Assembly (NCBI GenBank): GCA_963815505.1
Contig: CAWFGU010000020.1
Coordinates: forward strand, 152,709-216,708
Length of the DNA stretch: 64,000 nt
Direction of reading: 5' to 3'
DNA from: CAXBBB01 sp963815505
Lineage (GTDB): Bacteria > Bacteroidota > Rhodothermia > Rhodothermales > BA12
The position numbers and the translations under genes were made by a program. Of the stretch, positions 50,653 through 60,286 are shown piece after piece; the first letter of the stretch is position 1; the number at the start of each line of letters is the position of its first letter. The notes beneath the pieces are model-generated. The model saw nothing but the letters and a program-made list of their open reading frames with translations. It made no database searches and had not been told where the DNA came from.

Positions 50653-53439
50653 TTACGCCTCCTCTTCTGGTGTCACGTCTTCGATGATTTCACCCGCGAT
50701 GATGTCGGCGGCGTCCATCGCGACGTCTTCGGCTACGATGCCTGGCGCCAGTTCGGTTTCGGCAGCTTCCTCGCCCTCCTCCACATCGTCCACGATCAGT
50801 GGCGTCACGTCGGCGATGGCGTCGCCCGCTCGGAGCGAGATCAGCCGAACGCCTTGCGTGTTGCGGCCCAGCGTCGAGATGCTTCCGGCGTCCATGCGGA
50901 TGATGGTGCCGTTGGACGTTACGATCATCAGGTCGTGCTCGTCGGTGGCGGCTTTCAGAGCCACCAGCGCGCCGGTTTTGGCCGTCGTGTTCATCGTGAT
51001 GATGCCCTTTCCGCCTCGGCTCTGAGCGCGGTACTCGCCCAGGCGCGTGCGCTTGCCGTAGCCGTTGGCCGAGATCGTGAGCACGTCGCGGTCTTCGTCG
51101 TGGCCTTCCATCACGATCATGCCGACGAGCGTCTCACCGTCGCGTAGCGTCATGCCCCTTACGCCGCGCGTGCCTCTGCCCGTCGACCGGACATTGTCTT
51201 CGTGGAAGCGAATCGAGCGCCCGCCCGATGAGGCCAGCATGACGTGCGAGTCGCCGTTGGTTTTGCGCGCGTCGAGCAGCTGATCGCCGGTGTCGATGGC
51301 GATGGCGATGATGCCGTTGCTGCGCGGTCGGCTGAAAGCCTCGAGCGAGGTCTTGTTGACCAACCCGTTGCGCGTCGCCATCAGGACGTAGTTGTCTTCC
51401 AAGAACTCCTCGTTCTCGAAATCGGCTTTCTTGATGCCCAGAACCGCGCGAATCTTGTCGTCGGCGTCGATCTGGATCAGGTTGCGAATGCAGCGGCCCT
51501 TGCCGGTCCGCGCACCTTCGGGAATCTCGAATACGCGCAGCCAGAAGCACTTGCCGCTGTCGGTAAAGAAGAGCAGGTAGTCGTGGTTGGAGCACGAGAA
51601 CAACTGCTCGACGTAGTCCTCGTCGCGCGTTCCGGCACCGCGCGAGCCGACGCCGCCGCGTCCCTGCGTGCGGTACTCGACGAGCGACGTACGCTTGACC
51701 AGACCCTGATGCGAGATCGTGACCACGACCTGCTCGTCGTCGATCATGTCCTCCATGATGAAGTCGCCGCCGCCGTGGTAGTCGATGACGGTCCGGCGCG
51801 GATCGGCGAAGCGCTCGCGCACGTCGGTCAGTTCGCTGACGATGATCGCCATGCGCTCGCTGCGCGAATCCAAGATGCTCTCGAGGCGAGCGATCTCGGC
51901 CATTACCTCGCGATACTCGGCTTCGATCTTGGCGCGCTCCAGCCCCGACAGGCGCGAGAGCCGCAGCGCCAGAACGGCGTCGGCCTGGGCTTCCGAGAGA
52001 CCGAACATCGGCTCGCCGTGCGTCGGCAGGCCCAGACGTTCGAGTTGGGCGACGGTGAGTTTGGACGGGAAAACCCCGGCCATCAGGCCCGCGCGGGCCG
52101 CATCGGTATCGGCGCTGCCTCGGATGATGGCGATGACGGCATCCAGGTGGTCGAGCGCAATCGTCAGCCCCTCCAAGATGTGCGCGCGCTCCCTAGCCTT
52201 GCGCAATTCGAACTGCGTCCTTCTGACGACCACGTCGTGGCGGTGCTCGACGTAGTAGCCGATGCACTCTTTGAGGTTGAGCAGGCGCGGACGCCCGGCG
52301 ACCAGCGCCACCATGTTGACGCCGAACGTCTGCTGCAACTGCGACAGCTTGTAGAGGTGGTTCTTGACGATGTCCGGAATCGCGTCCTTGCGCAGTTCGA
52401 TCACGATCCGCATGCCGTCGCGGTCCGACTCGTCGCGCATGTCGCTGATGCCGTCCAGCCGCTTCTCGCGCGCCAGCAGCGCGATCTTCTCGATCAGCGT
52501 CGACTTGTTGACTTGGTACGGAATCTCGGTCACGATCAGCGCCAGATCGGCCCGGACGGATTTCCTCCTCGTGCATCTTGGCGCGCATGATCACGCGCCC
52601 GCGTCCGGTGTGGTACGCGTCCTTGACGCCCTGGTAGCCGTAGATCGTGCCGCCGGTCGGGAAGTCGGGCGCGGGCAAGGTGCGCCATCAGCCCGTCGAT
52701 CGTGATGTCCGGGTCGGCGATGTACGCTGTGACGGCGTCGATGGCCTCGCCGATGTTGTGCGGCGGAATCTTCGTCGCCATACCGACCGCGATTCCGTCC
52801 GACCCGTTGACAAGCAGGTTCGGGTAGGCGGCAGGCAGGACGCTGGGTTCTTCGAGCGAGCCGTCGAAGTTTTCCTGATAATCGACGGTCTCCTTCTGGA
52901 TGTCTTTCAGCATCTCCTCGGCCAGCCGCGTCAGGCGAGCCTCGGTATACCGCATCGCCGCCGCGCTGTCACCGTCGACGCTACCGAAGTTGCCCTGCCC
53001 GTCGACCAGACGGGTAGCGCATCGAGAAGTCCTGCGCCATGCGGACCATCGTGTCGTACACCGCCGTGTCGCCGTGCGGGTGGTACTTGCCTAGCACCTC
53101 GCCGACGATACGGGCGCTCTTCTTGTGCGCCGATCCCGCCGTCAGGCCCAAGTCGGACATGCCGTAGAGCACGCGCCGGTGAACGGGCTTCAGGCCGTCG
53201 CGCACGTCGGGCAGCGCACGTCCGACGATGACCGACATCGAGTAATCGATGTACGACGACCGCATCTCGTCGTCGATGTTGATCGGGATGATGCGACGCG
53301 CGCTGCCGTCACCCATGTCTTCGAGCGCTCCGGGAGCCGCTCCGCCGGGAGGGAGCAGGCCGCCGCCGTCACCGCCTGAGTCAGGCGTTGCGTCGGGGTT
53401 GTCGTCGTCGAGGGGCGCGTCGTTCGGGTCCAGTTCCAT
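50653..53439 (-). CDS. gyrA: DNA gyrase subunit A, interrupted by three apparent single-base insertions
   Basis: An acidic, glycine/proline-rich N-terminal extension of about 50 residues precedes IIPINIDDEMRSSYIDYSMS. The quinolone region reads KYHPHGDTAVYDTMVRMAQD (Thr at the E. coli Ser83 position). The catalytic Tyr is in AAMRYTEARLTRL. A Ca-binding-type C-terminal beta-propeller carries the GyrA-box QSRGGKG, so this is gyrase rather than topoisomerase IV. The frame shifts by one extra base near 53010, 52683 and 52557. Deleting one base at each gives a normal 927-residue protein. Gyrase is essential, so these are most likely sequence errors. A strong terminator follows. Confidence 0.93.
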
Positions 53440-53680
53440 GCAGGTGCGAAAGGGCGTCGAAGGCGGCGGTGGAGAGGCCTTCGGGAGCCGCGAAAGGGGA
53501 TGGGTTCTTAGACCAAAAGATACGAAAAAACCGCCGTTAACGCCAGTTTTGGAGCGGTTCGGAAGGCAGTGGAAAGCTGGCAGCTCTTCGAGAGCCAACA
53601 GCTTTGGGCAGACCGATAGCGACCATCTGCGACTTCGGGTGTCTCGTATGCTTACCCACCGTCTCCCGCGCACTCGCCCC

Positions 53681-54928
53681 ATGCTTCGCCTGCTCTTTTT
53701 AACGCTTCTCGTCGCCCCCGTCGCCCTGGCCCAAACTCCAGCCGATCCGCTCGCCCAAGCCCGGGCGCTGCTCGCCGATGGCGAAGCTCAATCCGCGCTC
53801 GACCTGCTCGGCGCCGACACGACCCAAGATGCCGCCTACCTGCGCGGACTGGCGCTGGCGGATCAGGCGCGCTTTCCCGACGCCTCAGACGCATTCGCCC
53901 AAGCCGACACGTCGAGTCGCCGCGTCCAGATGGCGTGGGCGAAGAGTCTCGAGGCAGGTGGCAGGACCGATGACGCGCGCGCCATGCTCGCCCGCGCTTA
54001 CGCCCAAGACACGACGCACACAGCGACGGCCCTTGCCTACGCGCGTCACCTCTCGGGCACGCGCCGCTGGACCGAAGCGGATCCGGTCTACGCGGCCCTG
54101 GTCCAAGCCGACACATCGAACGCCTACCTACGCGCTCGGCTCGCCTTCGTCCACCTACAACAGGACCGCACCGACGACGCCATCGTTGGCTACGAAATCG
54201 CGCTCCAGCTCGACCCGGCGGACCGCTCGTCGCTGCTCGCCCTGACGCGCATCTACATCGACACCGAATCGCCCATCTCGGCTAAGCGCGCGTTCGACCG
54301 ACTCGTCGCCCAACACGCAGACGACCCCGACGTGTGGCGACAGCGGCGGCGAGATCGAGATGAAGCTCGAGCAGTATCCAATCGCCGTCCGACACATCCA
54401 GACTGCCGTCGCTCTGGGCGATACCGTCGCGTCCGACGCTTCGAATGCTCGGAGCCGCGCACTACCTCAACCGCGACTACCCCAGCGCCGACACTGTCCT
54501 CACGCGCGCCGTTCAAGTTCAGGCCGATGACTGGCTGACGACGTACTACCTCGGCCTGACGCGCCTCGCTCTGGAGGAATACGACACTGCGCGCGGCTGG
54601 CTCACGCGCACGACCGAACTGCTCGACCAAGCCACACTCGCCGAAGTCCACGGCTACCTGGGCCAGATCGACCAATCGCAGGAGCGCTACCCGAGCGGCA
54701 TCGCTCACTATACCCTCGCCCGCGACCTCGACCCTCGAACGCGCCGCCTTCCGCTACCGCCTCGCCACTCTCTACGACGCCTACTACGCCGACCGCGCCC
54801 GCGTCCGACAGGCCTACGAGTCCTTCCTCACCGCCGCCGACAGCAGCGCGCTGCCTGACGAATACGTTCACGCCCAGGAGCGCCTGCGGCAGATGCGCGA
54901 GGCGTCGCACATGCGCGGCGAGCGGTGA
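53681..54928 (+). CDS. Secreted TPR-repeat protein, broken by three apparent single-base insertions
   Basis: Starts MLRLLFLTLLVAPVALAQTP (signal peptide), with ATG 53648 as an alternative start. The helical repeats GDxxxALxxL/AxxYxxA are TPR-like: LADGEAQSALDLLGADTTQD, LAFVHLQQDRTDDAIVGYEI, YPSADTVLTRAVQVQADDWL and LARDLDP-x-LERAAFRYRL. Frame changes of one extra base occur near 54346, 54443 and 54734, each time with family-like sequence resuming in the +1 frame. The end is AQERLRQMREASHMRGER. Corrected, it is about 414 residues. TPR arrays mediate protein contacts; the partner is unknown. Divergent from gyrA. Confidence 0.68.
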
Positions 54929-55021
54929 GGGCCGCAGTACAGAAATCGCCACTCCACACAGCACTGAAAGTGCCCGCTTTTGCATCGCCCGCAGCCATGG
55001 GCCGCACCGCAAACACCCGCG

Positions 55022-55608
55022 CTACTTTTTGACTGACGTAATCCCAACGCTGTGTTCAACCACGGGCTCACCCAGCGATACCACAAAGACGGTAGCCTCC
55101 TGCGGACGGGACGAGAAAACTCTAGTCACGTTCTGGCTTCCTTGCACAAGAACCAGAACACCGCCTGGCCTAAGACGAATGACGCGAATACCTGCAGATG
55201 TGACTACCGATGAGCCGCCGCTTTGCTTGGACTGCCAGAAACTCTCTTGGCCAGCTTCGATCAACTTGCCGAACGTTCCACTATGGGTTGCAAACTCGAA
55301 CGCTTGAACTTCCAAAACCCAAAATCATACTGCTTGCCCTCGATCGTCAGCCTGACTCCCCAGCGGTACTCGGGTGCATCGTTTGGAGTCTCACGGGCGC
55401 TCCATTCCCATTCGGTGCGATCAGATATGGGAAGTATGAACGCGGCAGCAGAGCTCGTGACGGCAGCGGTTAATTCAGGAGCATCGCGAAATGACTCTAT
55501 CAGTTTGCCCTCCTCAACACCGCTCGCCCCAACTGTCGAAGAGCACGAAGAGAGCAGGAGTCCGCAGACGAGAACCGTGACGCAAAGCACCGTGTTCGGA
55601 AGCAGCAC
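55022..55608 (-). CDS. Lipoprotein of unknown function with apparent one-base deletion
   Basis: MLLPNTVLCVTVLVCGLLLS, then SCSSTVGAS, is a lipoprotein signal (Cys near residue 22). GVRLTIEGKQYDFGF is followed, after a frame change of one missing base near a T/G homopolymer at about 55320-55330, by EVQAFEFATHSGTFGKLIEA, then GQESFWQSKQSGGSSVVTSA and ending VVEHSVGITSVKK. Adding one base yields about 195 residues. Unknown family. The codon use and base composition are visibly less GC-rich than the neighbours, which hints at recent acquisition. Convergent with the TPR gene. Confidence 0.55.
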
Positions 55609-55619
55609 AACTACCAGTG

Positions 55620-56660
55620 CTATCGCGCCGCCAGCGCTGCCTCACGCACCTGAGCGTCGAGTTCAGAAGGGAGCACGATAGGTTCGCGGCCTGCCCCGTC
55701 GCCCGAAAGGGTAGCCGATGTGAGGCGCTTCCATACGCGGTCCGAGAAGTCGAAGAATGGCTGTTTGTGACGCAGCCAGCCGAAGTGCATCACGTAGGGT
55801 GCAACGTCGAGGTAGTCGCCGCGACCGGGAAGGGCGGATGCCATGCGGATGATCGCGTCACGCACGCTGGGGATGCGCAGGCCGCGCAGCGAGTACACGA
55901 AGCGGTCGCAGTAGTAGCGGCACAGCACGTGCTCGAAGTCGGGATCGTACTGCGTCAACCCTTCGATGAAGTCGAGTTGGGGCGAGTTGTAGCCTTGAAA
56001 CCACGTGAAGACAGGCAGACGCAAGCGGCTCATCGCCATCGCCAAGCTCCACTCGCAGGTCTCTTCGCTGCGGCCCTCGTTGAGGCGGCTGCGGAAGTGG
56101 GTCTCGGTCTGGCGGTCGAGGAACGAGCTGGCGCTCTCACAGACGAGCCGCGTCACCTCGTCGTCCTGGGCGTAGATCATACCCGCCTGGACGCGTGGAA
56201 GGTGACTCAGACCAAACGCACGCATCGTGCTCCGGCGGCGGTCGAACAGGAAGTCGAAGGCGACGCTGAACCCCTTGGGTCCGCCGAAAAAGAAGTCGGC
56301 GCGCTCGAGTCCCGTAGCCGTAAACGGAAAGGCGGCCATCTGCTGCCACAGCGCGTCCGGGTTGCGGCACCACACCATGTCGGTGTCGACGTAGAGGCAG
56401 CGCGCGTACGGTTTGAACTTGTAGATCGCGTGCTTGAAGCCGACGATCGACCGGTTCTCGATGGGTAGCTCGACGACGCGCTCGAACAGCGTGTCGAGTC
56501 CGTGCCTGCGAAGCGTGTTGCCCTGCTCTTTGGTGCAATAGAGAGCGACGGGGCGGTGCGCGTCGTGTCTGCGCAGCGTCACGACCGAGGCTACCGCGTG
56601 CTGCACGTAGCGTTCGGCGCCGTAAGCGTGGAGGACGTATCCTTCCGTCGGGTCGGACAT
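55620..56660 (-). CDS. GT8-like glycosyltransferase/nucleotide-diphospho-sugar transferase
   Basis: 346 residues. MSDPTEGYVLHAYGAERYVQ is an N-terminal GT-A strand. IVGFKHAIYKFKPYARCLYV, then DTDMVWCRNPDALWQQM, contains the DxD metal-binding motif. FGGPKGFSVAFDFLFDRRRS and LPRVQAGMIYAQDDEVTRLV follow. The pattern resembles cytoplasmic GT8/GT-A enzymes such as those with the DUF1796/Stealth-like layout, without a membrane helix. Donor and acceptor unknown. It stands between the lipoprotein and mlaC genes, away from the left-end polysaccharide cluster. Confidence 0.72.
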   Translation of the reverse strand: MSDPTEGYVLHAYGAERYVQHAVASVVTLRRHDAHRPVALYCTKEQGNTLRRHGLDTLFERVVELPIENRSIVGFKHAIYKFKPYARCLYVDTDMVWCRNPDALWQQMAAFPFTATGLERADFFFGGPKGFSVAFDFLFDRRRSTMRAFGLSHLPRVQAGMIYAQDDEVTRLVCESASSFLDRQTETHFRSRLNEGRSEETCEWSLAMAMSRLRLPVFTWFQGYNSPQLDFIEGLTQYDPDFEHVLCRYYCDRFVYSLRGLRIPSVRDAIIRMASALPGRGDYLDVAPYVMHFGWLRHKQPFFDFSDRVWKRLTSATLSGDGAGREPIVLPSELDAQVREAALAAR

Positions 56661-56736
56661 GCGTGCGGAGGTGGCGGGAGTCGGCTTTAAACTAGGGCGT
56701 TACGTCTCCTCCGGCGCCGATGTTCTGTAAATACGA

Positions 56737-56766
56737 AGCGCATCCACCCCGGAGGATGGATGCGCT
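56737..56766 (-). terminator. Hairpin after mlaC
   Basis: Perfect 10-bp arms AGCGCATCCA and TGGATGCGCT. The hairpin starts 22 bases past the mlaC stop. On the - strand it is followed by TCGTATTT, a weak T-rich tail. Confidence 0.6.
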
Positions 56767-56788
56767 CGTGGTAATACCGACGACGAGA

Positions 56789-57376
56789 TCAGCCCTGATC
56801 GCGTTCGATGCGGCGCTCGAGCACCTGCATCAGGCCGTCATATCCCCGTCGCTGGAAGACGCGCTTGAACTGGCGATTGTAGCTGCCCGCCGTCGAAACG
56901 TCGTCGAGGATGATGTCGACGATGCGCCACTCGCCGTCACGGCGGTTCAACTCATAATCGACTCGGGCGCTTTTGCCGTTGAGCGTCGTCGTGGTCAGAG
57001 CCGTGGCCTCGTCGCCTTCGACGCGGATCTCGTTGTAGCGCACGTCGGCGCGGTAGATGGCGAGGTTGCTGAGCGACTGGTTGCGGACGACCTGGCTAAA
57101 CGATTCGACGAACGCGCGCTTCTGGTCAGACGTGAGATCGTTCCACTCGTTGTCAAGGGCATGCTGGCTCATCGCGCGGAAGTCGATAGCGCCGTTGAGC
57201 AGTTCTTTGAGTTGGTCGCGCTGAGCGTCCGTGAACGTGGTGCGCGTGCCGATGACGGCTTTTACGTCGCGGTCGCGCTGCTGGAGAAGGGCGCGCACCT
57301 CAGCCTGCTGAGCCTGGACCGGGGCGATTCCGATGAAGAGGAGTGCGAGGAAGAGGGCGGAAACGAGTCGTTTCAT
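56789..57376 (-). CDS. mlaC: MlaC/Ttg2D-family phospholipid-binding periplasmic protein
   Basis: 195 residues with a signal peptide (MKRLVSALFLALLFIGIAPV, cleaved near AQAQ). FTDAQRDQLKELLNGAIDFR, then AMSQHALDNEWNDLTSDQKR, YNEIRVEGDEATALTTTTLN, ELNRRDGEWRIVDIILDDVS and FKRVFQRRGYDGLMQVLERR are the MlaC/Tol_Tol_Ttg2 blocks. MlaC shuttles phospholipids across the periplasm to the MlaFEDB complex; none of those partners is in view. It lies 88 bases downstream of the TolC-like gene on the same strand, so the pair may form an envelope-efflux operon. Confidence 0.85.
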   Translation of the reverse strand: MKRLVSALFLALLFIGIAPVQAQQAEVRALLQQRDRDVKAVIGTRTTFTDAQRDQLKELLNGAIDFRAMSQHALDNEWNDLTSDQKRAFVESFSQVVRNQSLSNLAIYRADVRYNEIRVEGDEATALTTTTLNGKSARVDYELNRRDGEWRIVDIILDDVSTAGSYNRQFKRVFQRRGYDGLMQVLERRIERDQG

Positions 57377-57464
57377 GTCTGCTATCGTGGACGGAGTGAT
57401 GTCGTATGTCGTGGAGTGGGGTACGTCGTATGCGGTCTGGACGCCGTTTCGATGTGCCTACATG

Positions 57465-58949
57465 CTATCGTTCCACATCCGTGCCAGATTCTTCGCCACC
57501 GCTGAAACCAGCGAGCGACCCGGCCTGAGCACGCAGCGTCAGCACGCCCGACGCGTCGAGCAGGCGCGCCACGGCGACGTTGTAGCGCTGGATCGACTGA
57601 TAATAGGCGGCTTCGGCTTCCAGGCGGGCGCGGACGGCGCGGACCAGGTCTTCGGTGTCTCCGATGCCCAGGTCGAGCGCGTTGGTCTCGTCCAAGAACC
57701 ACTGCCGTGTCAGCCGATACGCCTCCTCCTGCGCGCCCAGCGCCGCTTCGGACGTGACGAGCGAACGGTAGGCTTCCTCGACCTCGAAGAGGATCAGCTG
57801 ATCGGCAGCGTCACGCTGAAAACGGACTTCCTCACGCTCGGCCTCGGCCTGCTGAACGCGCGCTCGCGTCTGTCCGAAGTTGAGGTTCTGCCGGACTACG
57901 AGTCCGGCCACGACGGAACGACCGATGAGTGCGTCATTCACGTACGGATTGGGCTGCCGAAAACGGCCTTCGGTGTAGGCGTAACGCGCCTGAGCGCCGA
58001 TACCGAGTTTGGGGTAGTAGTTCGACTGAGCGACGCTGACGAGCGCGTCCCGGGCCGAGAGCCCAGCCGTCGCCTGCTGGAGTTCGGCGCGGTGCGCTCG
58101 GGCGAGGGCGAAGTAGGCATCCATCGGCTCTCGCTCGAACGGGATCGGCGTCAGACGCGGATTCGTTGCGGCGAACGTGGCGGTCTCGGGCAGGAAGAGT
58201 TGGCGGCGCAGCGCTGTCCGGGCCGTCAGCACGCCTTGCTGAACTTCGACGATACGGCGCACGAACTCCTGCTCGGTCAGTTGGACCTGGTAGAGATCGC
58301 CGTAGCTCACGTCGGGGTCGCCGTCGTCGAGCATCTGGGTGAGTTGACGCTTGGCCTGGTCGATCAGCGGCTCGGTTTCCTCGGCAAGCTGCTCGAGCCG
58401 AAGCGCGAGTTGGAGCCCGAAAAAGCTCTCGGCCAGGCGCAGTGCCGTCGTCGTCGCCTGAACCTCGACTCCGGCTTCGTCGACGATCGCGCCATAGCGG
58501 GCAGCCCGGATGCTACCGGTTAGCTCGCCCCACGTCCAGAGCGGCTGGACGGCTTCGACCTCGACCTGGTTGAACGGGCGCAGGTCGTTCACGTCGTTCT
58601 TGACGCGCGGGTCGAGGTAGAGCGCGTCGGTCGAGCCTTGAAAGTCGTCCGGGATTTCGAGGCCGGGCGCGAAGCTGTGAGCGGACTCGGCCTTGAAATC
58701 GGTCAGAAAGCGGCTGGCGCGTGCTAGGTTGAGGCGCGCGTCGCTGCGATCCGATTTGGAGCGCGCGATGCCGACTTCGGGGCTGACAGCCAGTGCCTGA
58801 ACGATGGCCTCCTCGACTGTCATCCTCACGGTATCGGCGAACATGCCGATCTCGACCGGGACACGTGCGCTGTCCGTCGCTTGAGCCCGGGTGTCTGCAA
58901 CGGTGAGCAGAGAGAGGAGCGAAAACAGGACAGCGAGGCGCGCGGACAT
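57465..58949 (-). CDS. TolC family outer-membrane efflux protein
   Basis: 494 residues from ATG 58949; the open frame continues upstream without a signal. The signal peptide is MSARLAVLFSLLSLLTVADT, cleaved near RAQA. Two repeated long helical halves (about 60-250 and 265-470) carry VEEAIVQALAVSPEVGIARS and LALRLEQLAEETEPLIDQAK, then YFALARAHRAELQQATAGLS and LFEVEEAYRSLVTSEAALGA, the OEP/TolC repeat pattern. It forms a trimeric outer-membrane tunnel for efflux or export. The inner-membrane pump is not visible here. It is flanked by hisG upstream and mlaC downstream. Confidence 0.85.
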   Translation of the reverse strand: MSARLAVLFSLLSLLTVADTRAQATDSARVPVEIGMFADTVRMTVEEAIVQALAVSPEVGIARSKSDRSDARLNLARASRFLTDFKAESAHSFAPGLEIPDDFQGSTDALYLDPRVKNDVNDLRPFNQVEVEAVQPLWTWGELTGSIRAARYGAIVDEAGVEVQATTTALRLAESFFGLQLALRLEQLAEETEPLIDQAKRQLTQMLDDGDPDVSYGDLYQVQLTEQEFVRRIVEVQQGVLTARTALRRQLFLPETATFAATNPRLTPIPFEREPMDAYFALARAHRAELQQATAGLSARDALVSVAQSNYYPKLGIGAQARYAYTEGRFRQPNPYVNDALIGRSVVAGLVVRQNLNFGQTRARVQQAEAEREEVRFQRDAADQLILFEVEEAYRSLVTSEAALGAQEEAYRLTRQWFLDETNALDLGIGDTEDLVRAVRARLEAEAAYYQSIQRYNVAVARLLDASGVLTLRAQAGSLAGFSGGEESGTDVER

Positions 58950-59016
58950 GGCGTTTCGGATGGATGAGTAGCGTTCTACCGGCCGGTTCAGCAATCGTGC
59001 CGAGCGTCTGGGATGG

Positions 59017-59865
59017 CTATAGGCGGCACGTCGTAATGTCGGTGACGAGGACGGCGCGCGCTCCGGCGGCCGAAAGTTCGTCGAGCAGGCGATTGGCGTC
59101 GCGGCGCGGAGCCATGACGCGGACGGCAACCCACCCCTCGCGGTTGACGGGCGACACGGTGGGCGACTGGATTCCGGGCGTGATGGCGCGGACGGTGTCG
59201 AGCAGCGACTTCTCGACGACGTAGTCGATCAGCACGTACGTTCGGGCCGTGATAATGCCTTTGACGCGCTCGACGAACCGGCGCACGCCTTCGTGTTCGA
59301 GCACCTCTGTGCTGCGTCCGATCAGGATGGCCTCACTTTCCAAGACGGGATCGCCGACGGTTTTTAGCCCAGCCTGTTCGAGCGTCCGCCCCGTCTGCAC
59401 CACGTCGGCGACGGCGTCGGCCACGCCGAGTTGGATCGAGATTTCGACGGCGCCGTCGAGTTCCACTACGCGCGCGTCGATGCCCCGCTGCGCCATGTCG
59501 TCCATGACGATGTTGGGATAGCTCGTCGCGATGCGCAGCCCGTCAAACGCGCCGGGCGTCAGGTCCGAATCACGCGGGACGGCGTAGCGGAACGTACTGC
59601 CCCCGAAGCCGAGCGGGAGCAACTCGGCCAGTTCGGCTCCCGAATCGGCAGCTAGGTCGCGGCCCGTGATGCCGATCTGGAGAGTCCCATTCGCCACGTA
59701 TACGGCGATGTCGCGCGGGCGCAGAAAGAAGAACTCGACCTCGTGGTGAGGATCGCGCGCGATCAGGTCGCCGTCGCCCCTACGGACCTTGTATCCGGCC
59801 TCGCGGGCCAGCGTGACCGCACCTTCGGATAAGGCGCCTTTGTTGGGGAGTGCGATGCGGAGCAT
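59017..59865 (-). CDS. hisG: ATP phosphoribosyltransferase, long form
   Basis: 282 residues. MLRIALPNKGALSEGAVTLA starts the catalytic domain. LQIGITGRDLAADSGAELAE, then FDGLRIATSYPNIVMDDMAQ and DGAVEISIQLGVADAVADVV (the PRPP/ATP site with its E-x-x-x-x-L-G-x-A-D motif) continue it. The C-terminal part ITPGIQSPTVSPVNREGWVA and following is the allosteric histidine-binding regulatory domain of the long HisG. It catalyses the first step of histidine synthesis. It follows hisE by 72 bases on the same strand. Confidence 0.94.
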   Translation of the reverse strand: MLRIALPNKGALSEGAVTLAREAGYKVRRGDGDLIARDPHHEVEFFFLRPRDIAVYVANGTLQIGITGRDLAADSGAELAELLPLGFGGSTFRYAVPRDSDLTPGAFDGLRIATSYPNIVMDDMAQRGIDARVVELDGAVEISIQLGVADAVADVVQTGRTLEQAGLKTVGDPVLESEAILIGRSTEVLEHEGVRRFVERVKGIITARTYVLIDYVVEKSLLDTVRAITPGIQSPTVSPVNREGWVAVRVMAPRRDANRLLDELSAAGARAVLVTDITTCRL

Positions 59866-59937
59866 TCGGTGGGTGGATTAAAATGCAGAAGCGCCGCCGC
59901 GTAGGACGGCGAGACAGGGAGTGGCGCGCGCGGCCGA

Positions 59938-60201
59938 TTACAGGTGCTTGTACACGTCGTCCGGTGTCAGGCCGACGGCGAGCATCATCACCTGCGCGTG
60001 ATAGAGCAGTTGGGAGATTTCCTCGGCCGTCCGCTCCTTACCCTCGTGATTGGCAGCCATCCACACCTCGGCTGCTTCTTCGACCAGCTTCTTGCCGACG
60101 CCGTGCGGCCCAGCCTGGACGGCGCGGACCGTCCCCGAGTCGGGATCACCCGCGGCGACTTTGGCGGTAAGTTCGGAGAAGAGCGCGTCGAAGGTTTTCA
60201 T
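59938..60201 (-). CDS. hisE: Phosphoribosyl-ATP diphosphatase
   Basis: 87 residues from ATG 60201. MKTFDALFSELTAKVAAGDP, then VGKKLVEEAAEVWMAANHEG and AEEISQLLYHAQVMMLAVGL, carry the MazG-like E-x-x-E/E-x-x-D metal-binding pattern of HisE. It performs the second step of histidine synthesis. It is a stand-alone protein here, not fused to HisI. Directly upstream of hisG, with the other his genes elsewhere. Confidence 0.92.
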   Translation of the reverse strand: MKTFDALFSELTAKVAAGDPDSGTVRAVQAGPHGVGKKLVEEAAEVWMAANHEGKERTAEEISQLLYHAQVMMLAVGLTPDDVYKHL

Positions 60202-60286
60202 GCGGGCAACGGGTTGGGCGACCGTCCTACGATCCGGCTGGGCGACGATGTGCCCGCGCGCGTGCGAAAGCCGGGCGAAGACTGGG

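Noticed and set aside
48208..51147. A 979-codon + strand open frame over the hybrid kinase and gyrA
   Set aside because: Antisense shadow of two motif-complete genes; His/Arg/Gln-rich with no conserved blocks, typical of GC-rich third-position bias.
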